From Amaranthus tricolor (taxonomy: Eukaryota; Streptophyta; Magnoliopsida; Caryophyllales; Amaranthaceae), in the NCBI RefSeq assembly GCF_026212465.1, contig NC_080056.1:13125818-13189817 (forward strand): a DNA stretch of 64,000 bases, in the 5' to 3' direction. Below the pieces are notes generated by a model. It made no database searches and was not told the DNA's origin. It saw only the letters and a program-made list of their open reading frames with translations. Of this stretch, positions 23,308-34,563 are shown piece after piece. A program made the translations under genes and the position numbers. Within the stretch, counting starts at the first letter, position 1, and each line of letters opens with the position of its first letter.

Positions 23308-25932
23308 CTATACATCTTCGTCATCATCATGTGGTTGATTAGATGCTTCCGCTGACTCTCCTCCTGACGATGATGCAGATGTATCCATCATCATCCATGG
23401 ATCATCATCGTCGTCTTGATCATCATCATTCCTTAGTCCTTGCGTTTGAATCTCCGCTTGATCCCAATCTTTCTTGCAAACACATATTTGAATACTATGT
23501 GGAGCAAGACGAGATCGCTTTTCGTCCAAAACTCTTCTACCTGCACTAAAAGCAGACTCCGACGCAATTGTTGACGCGGGAATTGCAAGGATATCCTTTG
23601 CAATTCTCGATAAAATGGGAAATTTAACAGATTTTTCTTTCCACCACTCCAAAATATTATAGATACTTTGGTCTATTTCAAAGTGGTGTTTAAGATAACT
23701 ATCTAGTTCTAAATATGAGGTCGAGGAAGAAGAAGATGATCCTACAAAACTATCATCTTGAGTCATTATGTTAGCTATTACCGAATTATAGTAAGAGGGA
23801 CGTGCCGAAACGCTAGCACGCCTAGACATATCGCGTTTCGGGTTATATACACTAGCGTAAAAATCATAGAGTTCTGCTAAATATTTTTTACATGTTCCTA
23901 CATAATTATGTACATCAGTAGACGGGCGATCTAATGATTGGTAATAAAATCCTATTACTTTAGTAAGGACCTCAGTTTTAAAACGTGGGTCCAAAATGGT
24001 TGCGATTCCATAAATATAAGGAAAATCGGTAAAATATGCTTGCCATTTTTCCATCATATCTGCAAGAATCGGCCTCAATTTTGGGTTAGTATCTTCATGT
24101 GTATATTTAAGGAGATTATAAAAAATAGTAATACATTCACTTATTACTAAGTGAACGTTCGGTTCATAAACATAAGAAAAAATCTTAGTCGCGTGGTCAT
24201 ACGCTTCTAATATGTTATGTACACCTATAGCTAATTACCAAGTGTCATCAGCTATGAAACTATCTGTACACTCACTATATAGTTGTGTTATTACTGGGCG
24301 ATAAGAAATCACCTTTCTTAATAAATCGTTGGTTGAGCCCCAACGTGTAGGAGTATCTAATGACCAATACATTTTTTTAAGTTGGTATTGGTCACATAAT
24401 TGTTTATATCGTCTTTTTATCTTTCCGATCCTAAGCCATTTCACTATATCCCTAATTGGTTCTAATAAATCACTTAATTGTTTTATGCCTGCTTGGCAAG
24501 ATAAGTTAATTATATGCGCACAACAACGTATGTGTAATAAGCTACCCCCAAGGATTAAACTAAAAGCAGGTTCGTTAAACAAAAGTTCTATACATTTAAT
24601 GTTCGCGGTTGCATTATCAGTTGAACAACAAAATATTTTATCTAATAAGTTCCATTCTCTACATATCTCTACTAATCTATATTTTATGTTTTCACCGGTA
24701 TGTCTTTCTGGCATTGTCTCAAAAGCAATTATTCTTTTTTGAATAATCCAATTTCGATCTATCCAGTGTGCTGTTACACACATATAAGGTTCTAAATGTT
24801 GGGGAGCAGACCAAATGTCAGTTGTTATGCTAACCCTACCATTAAACGATTTAAACATTCCAACTAATTCATAGCGCATTGATTCGTATAATTTAATTGT
24901 GCGTCTTTTAAGAGTGCTCCTAGGGATTGCTCTATATTGTGGTTGCAAAGTTTTTCTAGTGAGACGCTCGTATGCCCTACTTTCACCGTGGTTAAAAGGC
25001 AATTCATCACAAATTACATACCTAGAAAATTCATCAATCATGTCATTACGATTGTATCTAAAAGGCATACCTGTGCTGGGAATGTCCCATTGTGTCTGTC
25101 GGCTTCCACTTGTGGTCCCGCTCCCGCTTGCTGCATGAGTTTCTTTTGTGATTCCATGCTTCTTTGCCAAATGTTTGTTAAAAGATCCCGTACCACCACC
25201 TAACACGTATTCACAAAACACAATAAATAAATGTTTATAAAATATGAATATATAATGTATGAATGTATAATGTATTATATATGTGTAAAAAATTTAAAAA
25301 GTATTTACCTCTGGTGAAACTGTATGAAACTAAGGGCTTTACTCCTTGACTTTCACAAATTTCACAAGTGCATAAGAAAATATCTGGATTCTCGGTTGGT
25401 TCTTTTGTGAAATACGACCACACATGTGAAACAGCTCTACCACTAGGAGGTGCCATTGCCGGAAAAGGTTGTATTACTGGTTCGTCTTCATCTAAATAAA
25501 TAATTTAAAATTATAAAACTATAATTAAATAAATAAATAATTTAAAGTTTAATTAATTTGAAGAATAAAATTATAAAACTAACCGATAGTTTGGAAATTG
25601 ACTCGTTTACCACGACCTTGTCTTTGTTGTTGTTGTTCTCCTTGTTCTTCATGTGATCTTGTTGATGACTGTCGAGATATATGTATCCCAATTGGGGTCG
25701 TTGGTTCCTCTTCTTCATCAATTTGTATTTCTCTTTCCACTTCTTCTGCATAATTATGTAACTCTGGGTTGTACCCTTCCGGATAATTATGTTCATAATT
25801 ATAATTACTAATGGAAGGTGTTGTTGATACCGACGGAGTAGAAGTGGCCTTTCTTTTGGAGGAACTGGAACCTCCCAATGATTTTGCCACTTTAGTAACT
25901 TTTTTTGTGGCTTTTTTCAAAAATGAAGACAT
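23308..25932 (-). pseudogene. hAT transposase (BED finger, RICESLEEPER/Ac-like), one stop
   Basis: Three exons on -: 25932-25585, 25491-25309 and 25200-23308, with GT-AG introns of 93 and 108 bp. Exon 1 encodes a basic then glutamine-rich N-terminus (MSSFLKKATKKVTKVAKSLG). A BED-type finger spans the second intron (CTCEIC ... FNKHLAKKH). The catalytic core follows (TTDIWSAPQHLEPYMCVTAH; STDNATANIK; HIRCCAHIINL; TRWGSTNDLL), then the hAT dimerisation region (WWKEKSVKFPILSRIAKDIL; ASESAFSAGRRVLDEKRS) and an acidic tail. One in-frame TAA at about 24,235 follows DDTW; the same frame then runs to the end. Exons otherwise intact. The same stop is present in the second copy. Confidence 0.92.
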
Positions 25933-26194
25933 GATTGATAATATTGAAGTAATAATAGAAATATAGAATTAAGAAATAAATAATTAATTAATTATGTAAC
26001 TAACTAAATTAAGAAATAATTAAAAGACTAAATATGTAATTAAGAGAATAATTGCGTAATTAAAGAATTAAGTAGAGAGTAAGTAGAGAGAGTAGGAGAA
26101 GAGATGAGTTGTGAATGAAAATGATTGAAAGTGATGAGTATATATAGAGGAGAAGGCAACGGCTAGCAAACGGTAACGTAACGGTCACATTTTG

Positions 26195-26480
26195 GCGAAT
26201 CGGTTCCATGGAACCGGTGGGCCGGTTCACCCGGACCGGTCTCGGTTCCGGTTTCAAAACCGGTTCCATGGAACCGTTGGACCGGTTCCGGTTCCAAACC
26301 ACGGGTTTTTTACCCGGTTCACGACGGTTTTTTCCGGCGGTTTCACGGTTCCGGCAACTTTTTCTCCGGCGGTTTCACGGTTTTGCGGTTCGGGGCGGTT
26401 CGGAACCTGTCGCAAACGGTTTCGGTTCCGGATCCGGTTCCAAGTGGTTCGGGACCGGTTCGGTTCCGGGTAACCCGCCC
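26195..26480. repeat. hAT-a right subterminal GGTTCC/GGAACC array
   Basis: About 285 bp of irregular GGTTCCGGTTCC and ACGGTTTTTTCCGGCGG motifs between the transposase promoter region and the terminus. Confidence 0.85.
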
Positions 26481-27724
26481 CATGGCCAAGCCTACTTCTA
26501 GGCCTAAATAGAAGGAAAAACCACGACCCCTCGGGATTTCTGAATTCTCCACTATGTTTAAGGCAACTCGTTACAATTACATTAAACATCTTACTTCACT
26601 CGAAGCGCATCAACTAGGCTAACTCTTCTCTCTCAAATTGCTTCACTCAAAGCAACAAACTTAGCTTCACTAAAAGCTAAACTCCACATTAGCTTCACTA
26701 AAAGCTATGTCCTTAGCTTTACTCAAAGCTATTCTCTTCTCTAGCTTCACTAGAAGCTTTCTAATTCCCCCTAGACTCACTCAAGTCTAGTTACAAAGAT
26801 TCTCTCAAAAACCCTTACAAAAGGATAAAAATTCTCTAAAATAAAATCAATGAGTTGCACAAGAAAATATTATAAATTAATTGGCATTTTTAAAACAAAA
26901 TTTTCTTGTAAAAAATTATGCCAAAATTACGTATGATTTAATGGCTCATACTAAGGCAAGTTTTGAAGAATAACCGAGTCCACTATTTATAGAGCTAAAA
27001 TCCCTAATAAAAAGGAATATTCCAATCCATTATTCCTTAGCAAAAGATCATGGGAATAATGTGGATTAAACTACCAAACGGTTATTTCCACAATGACTTG
27101 AATAAATCAATCATACGGTTAAAACAACAATAACCGCTGTTCCTTAATAATAGGTTCTGTTCCCTTAAGCAGCAGTTTCTTCAGCAACAGTTCCTGTTCC
27201 CATAATAACGGCTGGAACTTAGCTAAAAATAGAAACGGTTGATCTTTACTAAAAATAGAAACGGTTACCTATTACTAATATTAGGGACGGTTACCTTTAG
27301 CTAAAAATAGCTAAGGATCCCTTAAAATTAGCTATTATTCCTTCTTAGCTAAATATAGTCATTTACTAAATATAGATCCTAAAATAAAGGATCTTTATTT
27401 AGAGACTCATACGTAAAGTAATTTTTAGAAAACTTTTTGCCAATTAACTATAATAAATAAATGAATGCAACAAATTAATTTCAGTACATTAACTAAAAAT
27501 AATAAAAATCAGAATTTATTAGTTAACGTTGGCTGACATGTTGGCTGACTTCAGTTTGGGAACAGTGCGCTGTCTCCAAAATCCAGTTTTGCTAGAACAT
27601 TCAACCTGGGAACAGTAGACTTCCTATCACCATTTTACATCCCAAGTGATATACTCTTCTAACATCTCTTGAATCCTTTTCACACCTACTTTTCCATGAA
27701 CTAAGCCATAGCTATTAGGCATGG

Positions 27725-28060
27725 CCACGAGACGGGTTACCCGGAACCGAACCGGTGCCGAACCGCTTGGAACCGGATTCGGAACCGGAACCGTTTGCGA
27801 CAGATTCCGAACCGCCCCGAACCGCCGGAAAAAAGTTGTCGGAACCGTGAAATCGCCGGAAAAAACCGTCGTGAACCGGGTAAAAAACCCGCAGGTTGGA
27901 ACCGGAACCGGTCCGGGAGAACCAGTCCAACGGTTCCATGGAACCGGTTCTGGAACCGGAACCGGTCCGGTTGAACCGGCTCAACGGAACCGGAACCGGA
28001 ACCGGGACCGGTCCGGTTGAACCGGCCCACCGGTTCCATGGAACCGGTTCGCCAAAATGT
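27725..28060. repeat. hAT-b left subterminal GGAACCGG array
   Basis: About 335 bp packed with GGAACCGGAACCGG-type motifs, longer than the matching arm of hAT-a. Confidence 0.85.
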
Positions 28061-28314
28061 GACCGTTACGTTACCGTTTGCTAGCCGTTGCCTTCTCCTC
28101 TATATATACTCATCACTTTCAATCATTTTCATTCACAACTCATCTCTTCTCCTACTCTCTCTACTTACTCTCTACTTAATTCTTTAATTACGCAATTATT
28201 CTCTTAATTACATAATTAGTCTTTTAATTATTTCTTAATTTAGTTAGTTACATAATTAATTAATTATTTATTTCTTAATTCTATATTTCTATTATTACTT
28301 CAATATTATCAATC

Positions 28315-30938
28315 ATGTCTTCATTTTTGAAAAAAGCCACAAAAAAAGTTACTAAAGTGGCAAAATCATTGGGAGGTTCCAGTTCCTCCAAAAGAAAGGC
28401 CACTTCTACTCCGTCGGTATCAACAACACCTTCCATTAGTAATTATAATTATGAACATAATTATCCGGAAGGGTACAACCCAGAGTTACATAATTATGCA
28501 GAAGAAGTGGAAAGAGAAATACAAATTGATGAAGAAGAGGAACCAACGACCCCAATTGGGATACATATATCTCGACAGTCATCAACAAGATCACATGAAG
28601 AACAAGGAGAACAACAACAACAAAGACAAGGTCGTGGTAAACGAGTCAATTTCCAAACTATCGGTTAGTTTTATAATTTTATTCTTCAAATTAATTAAAC
28701 TTTAAATTATTTATTTATTTAATTATAGTTTTATAATTTTAAATTATTTATTTAGATGAAGACGAACCAGTAATACAACCTTTTCCGGCAATGGCACCTC
28801 CTAGTGGTAGAGCTGTTTCACATGTGTGGTCGTATTTCACAAAAGAACCAACCGAGAATCCAGATATTTTCTTATGCACTTGTGAAATTTGTGAAAGTCA
28901 AGGAGTAAAGCCCTTAGTTTCATACAGTTTCACCAGAGGTAAATACTTTTTAAATTTTTTACACATATATAATACATTATACATTCATACATTATATATT
29001 CATATTTTATAAACATTTATTTATTGTGTTTTGTGAATACGTGTTAGGTGGTGGTACGGGATCTTTTAACAAACATTTGGCAAAGAAGCATGGAATCACA
29101 AAAGAAACTCATGCAGCAAGCGGGAGCGGGACCACAAGTGGAAGCCGACAGACACAATGGGACATTCCCAGCACAGGTATGCCTTTTAGATACAATCGTA
29201 ATGACATGATTGATGAATTTTCTAGGTATGTAATTTGTGATGAATTGCCTTTTAACCACGGTGAAAGTAGGGCATACGAGCGTCTCACTAGAAAAACTTT
29301 GCAACCACAATATAGAGCAATCCCTAGGAGCACTCTTAAAAGACGCACAATTAAATTATACGAATCAATGCGCTATGAATTAGTTGGAATGTTTAAATCG
29401 TTTAATGGTAGGGTTAGCATAACAACTGACATTTGGTCTGCTCCCCAACATTTAGAACCTTATATGTGTGTAACAGCACACTGGATAGATCGAAATTGGA
29501 TTATTCAAAAAAGAATAATTGCTTTTGAGACAATGCCAGAAAGACATACCGGTGAAAACATAAAATATAGATTAGTAGAGATATGTAGAGAATGGAACTT
29601 ATTAGATAAAATATTTTGTTGTTCAACTGATAATGCAACCGCGAACATTAAATGTATAGAACTTTTGTTTAACGAACCTGCTTTTAGTTTAATCCTTGGG
29701 GGTAGCTTATTACACATACGTTGTTGTGCGCATATAATTAACTTATCTTGCCAAGCAGGCATAAAACAATTAAGTGATTTATTAGAACCAATTAGGGATA
29801 TAGTGAAATGGCTTAGGATCGGAAAGATAAAAAGACGATATAAACAATTATGTGACCAATACCAACTTAAAAAAATGTATTGGTCATTAGATACTCCTAC
29901 ACGTTGGGGCTCAACCAACGATTTATTAAGAAAGGTGATTTCTTATCGCCCAGAATAACACAACTATATAGTGAGTGTACAGATAGTTTCATAGCTGATG
30001 ACACTTGGTAATTAGCTATAGGTGTACATAACATATTAGAAGCGTATGACCACGCGACTAAGATTTTTTCTTATGTTTATGAACCGAACGTTCACTTAGT
30101 AATAAGTGAATGTATTACTATTTTTTATAATCTCCTTAAATATACACATGAAGATACTAACCCAAAATTGAGGCCGATTCTTGCAGATATGATGGAAAAA
30201 TGGCAAGCATATTTTACCGATTTTCCTTATATTTATGGAATCGCAACCATTTTGGACCCACGTTTTAAAACTGAGGTCCTTACTAAAGTAATAGGATTTT
30301 ATTACCAATCATTAGATCGCCCGTCTACTGATGTACATAATTATGTAGGAACATGTAAAAAATATTTAGCAGAACTCTATGATTTTTACGCTAGTGTATA
30401 TAACCCGAAACGCGATATGTCTAGGCGTGCTAGCGTTTCGGCACGTCCCTCTTACTATAATTCGGTAATAGCTAACATAATGACTCAAGATGATAGTTTT
30501 GTAGGATCATCTTCTTCTTCCTCGACCTCATATTTAGAACTAGATAGTTATCTTAAACACCACTTTGAAATAGACCAAAGTATCTATAATATTTTGGAGT
30601 GGTGGAAAGAAAAATCTGTTAAATTTCCCATTTTATCGAGAATTGCAAAGGATATTCTTGCAATTCCCGCGTCAACAATTGCGTCGGAGTCTGCTTTTAG
30701 TGCAGGTAGAAGAGTTTTGGACGAAAAGCGATCTCGTCTTGCTCCACATAGTATTCAAATATGTGTTTGCAAGAAAGATTGGGATCAAGCGGAGATTCGA
30801 ACACAAGGACTAAGGAATGATGATGATCAAGACGGCGATGATGATCCATGGATGATGATGGATACATCTGCATCATCGTCAGGAGGAGAGTCAGCGGAAG
30901 CATCTAATCAACCACATGATGATGACGAAGACGAATAG
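28315..30938 (+). pseudogene. hAT transposase, second copy, one stop and one frameshift
   Basis: Exons 28315-28663, 28756-28938 and 29048-30938; introns 28664-28755 and 28939-29047. Product matches the copy at 23,308-25,932 residue for residue except a few C-terminal changes (Q to R in AEIRTQG, D to G in DDDQDGDDD, final V to E). It shares the in-frame TAA after DDTW (near 30,009). In addition one T is missing near 29,952, after SYRP, which shifts the frame. So this copy is more damaged. Domains are as in the partner: BED finger, DDE core, C-terminal dimerisation region. Confidence 0.92.
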
Positions 30939-31289
30939 GATCAATCCGACAAGCGACAACGATTAATCAACATTCAACAACTATAAATAAAAGGTATGAC
31001 AAAGAACTACGTGGGCTTTGATTCCTTCGGGATACGTAGGGAGCTTAGTATTCATTTGGGTACTAGGTTCAAGTCCATTTTCTCCCTCTTTTTTTATTAA
31101 TCATTTTTATCGACATTATCATTGATTCGTTTCTTATTAATTTATTTTTTTCCATTCTTTTTAGTAAATATTTCAATAACGATGACAACTTGACATGCAA
31201 TGAATTTTGCTAATAATCAAGTAATCATCAAAGGTACGTCCGCGATATTATAGTATTTTTTTATTTTATAAATATTTAAAGAAAAAATA

Positions 31290-31455
31290 AAAATGGAACC
31301 GATGGTCCGACCCGCCCGTCCCTTGAGTTGGAACCGCCTCATGAACCGCTAAGGAACCGTTTGGAACCGCCCGGAACCGGAACCGTTCGCGACAGGTTCC
31401 AAATGGAACCGGAACCGGATGGAACCGGAACGGAACCGGACCAACCCGGACCGTG
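31290..31455. repeat. hAT-b right subterminal GGAACC array
   Basis: GGAACCGGAACC-type motifs; mirror of 22,771-22,952. Confidence 0.85.
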
Positions 31456-31576
31456 GGCATGCCTAGGTACTATCAACAATCACAATTACGACCGGATATC
31501 GACCTGCACATAATCTCTTAAAAACATTTTTGTTTAAATAAAGTGTAGTCATCATCAAAACTCAAGAGGTCCAACA

Positions 31577-31592
31577 AATTTCCCCTTTTTGA
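31577..31592 (-). promoter_or_regulatory. Copia polypurine tract
   Basis: Read on -, AAAAAGGGGAAATT directly precedes the 3' LTR start TGTTGGACC. This is the expected plus-strand primer position. Confidence 0.8.
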
Positions 31593-32456
31593 TGATGACA
31601 AACTTTTTAACAAACTTAAAACAAAATAGAGTAAAACCAATGTTGAAGAGCATGTTAGAGATTAAAACAACTCTTCTTAACTTAGTAAATATAATTTACG
31701 AAGCATATCATAAATCAAATTACTCTAAACATAAACACAACAAAAACTCAAACATTTTCAGCATAGAACATAAGCAGTGGTTTCAATAAATTTGGAGCAT
31801 ACAATCAGAGCTCAAAAGTGAATAGATGATCTGAACAAACAAAACAATTCATCACAGTTCATCTTGATCATAAGCATCTTGATCATAAGCATCAGAGCAT
31901 TAATCATAAATATTAGAATCAGAGCATCAAGCATTAACAAAAGGTGTTAACTATATACTGACAATAGATTAGCTATATTTTGACAATCAGAGCAAAATCA
32001 GCAAGTAATAAACAATCATCAGTAGTACACAACAATCATCAGCAGTTAACAGCCAAACAGCCTTAGATCATGAATCATAACCTTAATCCTAAAGTCCAAC
32101 ATAATAGATATTATCAGAGCTAAGCATACTCAAGCATTATTTAAGTTTGTGTCAATATTCCCCCTTTTGACATCATTCAAAAAGAATTGGAGCAATCAAA
32201 CCACAATACTAAGCATATAGACATAGTCAAAGAGAGAATAAGGATGCACAAAGTAAAAAAGCAGTAACAATGAATGCAAACAAGATCAGCTATGATTAAT
32301 CGTCACAGATAGTTAGTAGCATAAAAGAAAATGTAGTTCATAGTATGAATTAGGACAAACAGTACCCCAGCTGGTACAAATCAAAAGCAAGAAAAGATTG
32401 TTTGATGATAGTGATGGTTGCAACAAATAAGAAAATATTATGAGTATCAGGATAAA
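31593..32456 (-). other. Copia 3' untranslated region
   Basis: AT-rich; many AATCAGAGCA and AAGCATCA short repeats. A second purine-rich GTCAAAAGGGGGAATA stretch on - near 32,160 resembles the extra tracts of Sireviruses. No coding. Confidence 0.6.
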
Positions 32457-34064
32457 TTAAGATGCAGGAGCTTCATCATCCACATATTCTGTCTCCACCT
32501 CTACTGTGTCGAGCTTAGCCCCCAAACGCGCTTCCATTTGGTCCATTTGAGCAGATAGTGAGGCTATAAAGACACGAATTTCATCTTTAAAAACAAGGAA
32601 GCTGGACTGCAATTCGTTAAGTTTCAGGAGAATGGAGGATAGATGGGCTGTTGGAACTATAGTGTCACCTAAACCTTAATTTGGTGATGTGTGTTCTAGT
32701 GGTGGTGATGATGGTGGTATAGGTGATTGTGGTGGTGAAGAAAAGTTATGGGATGAAGGTGTGGTCAGTTTAGGTGAGGAAGGAATTTGGTTCAGCTCTT
32801 GTGTATGAGGTTGAGTCATCATCAAGAATAACAACAGGTTTTTTGCCTTTGGAAGCTAGCCTACGACTCTTCCTAGGGGTTGAACCAGGTAAAGAACCCT
32901 CCTCATTTTTCTCTTTTTCTTCCTTCACAGGTTCCTTCTCATCTTCCCCCTTACATGAATTTTCCTCATGTTCCTTATCAGAATGCCCTTCTGCCTTCTC
33001 AGTGGCAGAGGGAACATGCTCCTATTCCTCCTTATTTAATTCCTCCTCCTCAACGTTTTCTTCATTTTCTCCTTCATTGGCGCCCTCTTTATTGTCAGAA
33101 ATCACATCAGATTGTTCAAAAATATTCTCAAGAGTCCCATTTTCATTTAATCTAAGATGCAAGTTATTTAGACACTTAACACCTATTTTGTTATTTGGAC
33201 CCATGGGATAATTTTGACCTTCAAGAAGAACACCTAGCTTCCTAAAGATCCATGTCAGCAAACCACCATATTCTATCACATATCCTTTAGAAATACAGTC
33301 ATTCAAATGAGAGATCATCAAAGAGGGAAAGTTAATATTGATGTTATTAGCCATACAGTATATTAACGTAGCATCTCTTAAACTGACCTCACTTCTTTTA
33401 GATGTGCGAGGCAAAATGAATTCTTCGTGCTATATTATATAACAGCTTGTGCATAGGAGACAGCACATTGTGGCTAACCTTTCCCCCTTTTTTCTTTTAT
33501 CCCTAAAAACTTCCAGACAACCTTCTCATTAATCCCAGAAAAAATGATTTTTGACCCAACAATGTATACATCAAATCCAGTGGAAGGAATACCTAACCAT
33601 CCTCCTAAAATCAGACTATTAAATTCAATTTTGATCCCCTTAACCACACTCGTACAGACGCCATTGTCAAAAGAAAAGTTTGAAACAAACTCACGCATCA
33701 ATTCGGGGTACATTGGGTTACAATAGTGTTCTGCCATCAAAGATTCCCAAAATTGATTTTGTAAGATTGCGTGAAATTGAGGAAAGAAATTGGATTCATA
33801 ACATTGCTTGTCAAGTCCGAAACCAACAATCATCTCTTTGGATAACTCTTCAGCACTAACTGGAACAACAACTTTTGCCCTTTTTGAAGACGATTTCTTT
33901 ACTGTAGAGTCTCTCTTTCTCTTTTTGCTTTCATGCACTCCAGAGGCAACCGGGGTTCCCTGTTCTCTTAAGGAAGACTCAGGTTCAGTGATAAGAGGTG
34001 TTGGGTGGATGATTCTTAAAGGTTTGGGTTGTTTCATATTTGATGTTTGGTTCTTGGTTTTCAT
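32457..34064 (-). pseudogene. Extra sense ORF of the copia element (plant transposon-protein domain)
   Basis: Lies between RNase H and the 3' LTR in the same sense as pol. ATG at 34064 (MKTKNQTSNMKQPKP). Basic N-terminus with KKRKRDSTVKK, then a conserved-looking block (YPELMREFVSNFSFDNGVC; LILGGWLGIPSTGF) that resembles the 'putative plant transposon protein' domain found in many plant retroelements. After a stop at 33,474 and a shift near 33,420, the frame resumes as PRTSKRSEVSLRDATLIYCM, an acidic stretch, and ends in a coil (LNELQSSFLVFKDEIRVF; AQMDQMEARLGAKLDTVE) with TAA at 32457. No membrane segment seen. Function unknown; it occupies the position of env-like ORFs in Sireviruses. Confidence 0.65.
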
Positions 34065-34563
34065 GGCGATTTGGTGAATTAAGAAAGGGAAAAGCAAGAT
34101 TGAAGGCGGTTGTTGGGGTTGAATGAATTGTAATTGAAGATGAAGTGAGAGATTGACGTGAGAGAGTGATTATAATGAGTATGAAGGGACGTTTGCTTTA
34201 CTTGATTAGGTGTTTCATGTTCCTTATTTAATTCATGCATATGGATACAGAATGTGAAATGGAAACAGACGAATTAAGTGAAGAACTATGATGATTTAAC
34301 TCCCGCTATTTTAATGGAAATTGCTGGGTAAATATATATATTAAATATTATGAAATTTTTTATGAAAATGAAAAATAAATGGAAATTATTTGCTACTACA
34401 ATTTGATCAAATCAAACAAGCAATCATATGAGCATTCACAGTGTATAATTTTAAATAGTGCGTACCTGATCCTTTCGATAATCGATTTTTCAATCAAGAT
34501 TTTTTGGTTGATTGACCTTTTCAATTTTCATTCTGTCTTTAAGGATCACCTATGTCATTCACT

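Larger units (their letters stand above)
22756..26494 (-). mobile_element. Ac-like hAT element hAT-a inside the copia LTR
   Basis: Ends TAGGCATGGCCACGG and, inverted, TAGGCTTGGCCATGG. Exact 8-bp duplication CTTCTAGG at 22748-22755 and 26495-26502. 3,739 bp. Removing it rejoins the LTR text seen uninterrupted near 39,660. It carries a transposase on - and GGAACC-rich arrays inside both ends. Nearly identical to the element at 27,716-31,465 in opposite orientation. Confidence 0.95.
27716..31465 (+). mobile_element. Ac-like hAT element hAT-b inside the copia LTR
   Basis: Ends TAGGCATGGCCACGAG and, inverted, TAGGCATGCCCACGG. Right flank GGTACTAT (31466-73) is the pre-insertion text; the left flank reads GCTAT (27711-15), the same 8-bp site with a 3-base loss. 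3,750 bp. The uninterrupted LTR site (AGCCATAGGTACTATC) is near 40,855-40,870. Transposase on +. Confidence 0.93.
22577..31576 (-). repeat. Copia 3' LTR, split by two hAT insertions
   Basis: LTR pieces are 22577-22755, 26503-27715 and about 31466-31576, adding to about 1.49 kb, against 1,481 bp for the right-hand LTR. On - it starts TGTTGGACCTCTTGAG. A TATA box (CTCTATAAATA on -) lies near 26,984-26,994. By eye about four differences are seen in the first ~200 bases compared with the right LTR. Confidence 0.9.

Noticed and set aside
26192..26589. Several overlapping open frames in GGTTCC arrays (also near 22,700-23,030, 27,715-28,084 and 31,266-31,513)
   Set aside because: Open in many frames because the short repeat lacks stop codons; not proteins.
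32774..33211. Serine-rich 145-residue + frame
   Set aside because: Antisense shadow of the acidic stretch of the copia extra ORF.
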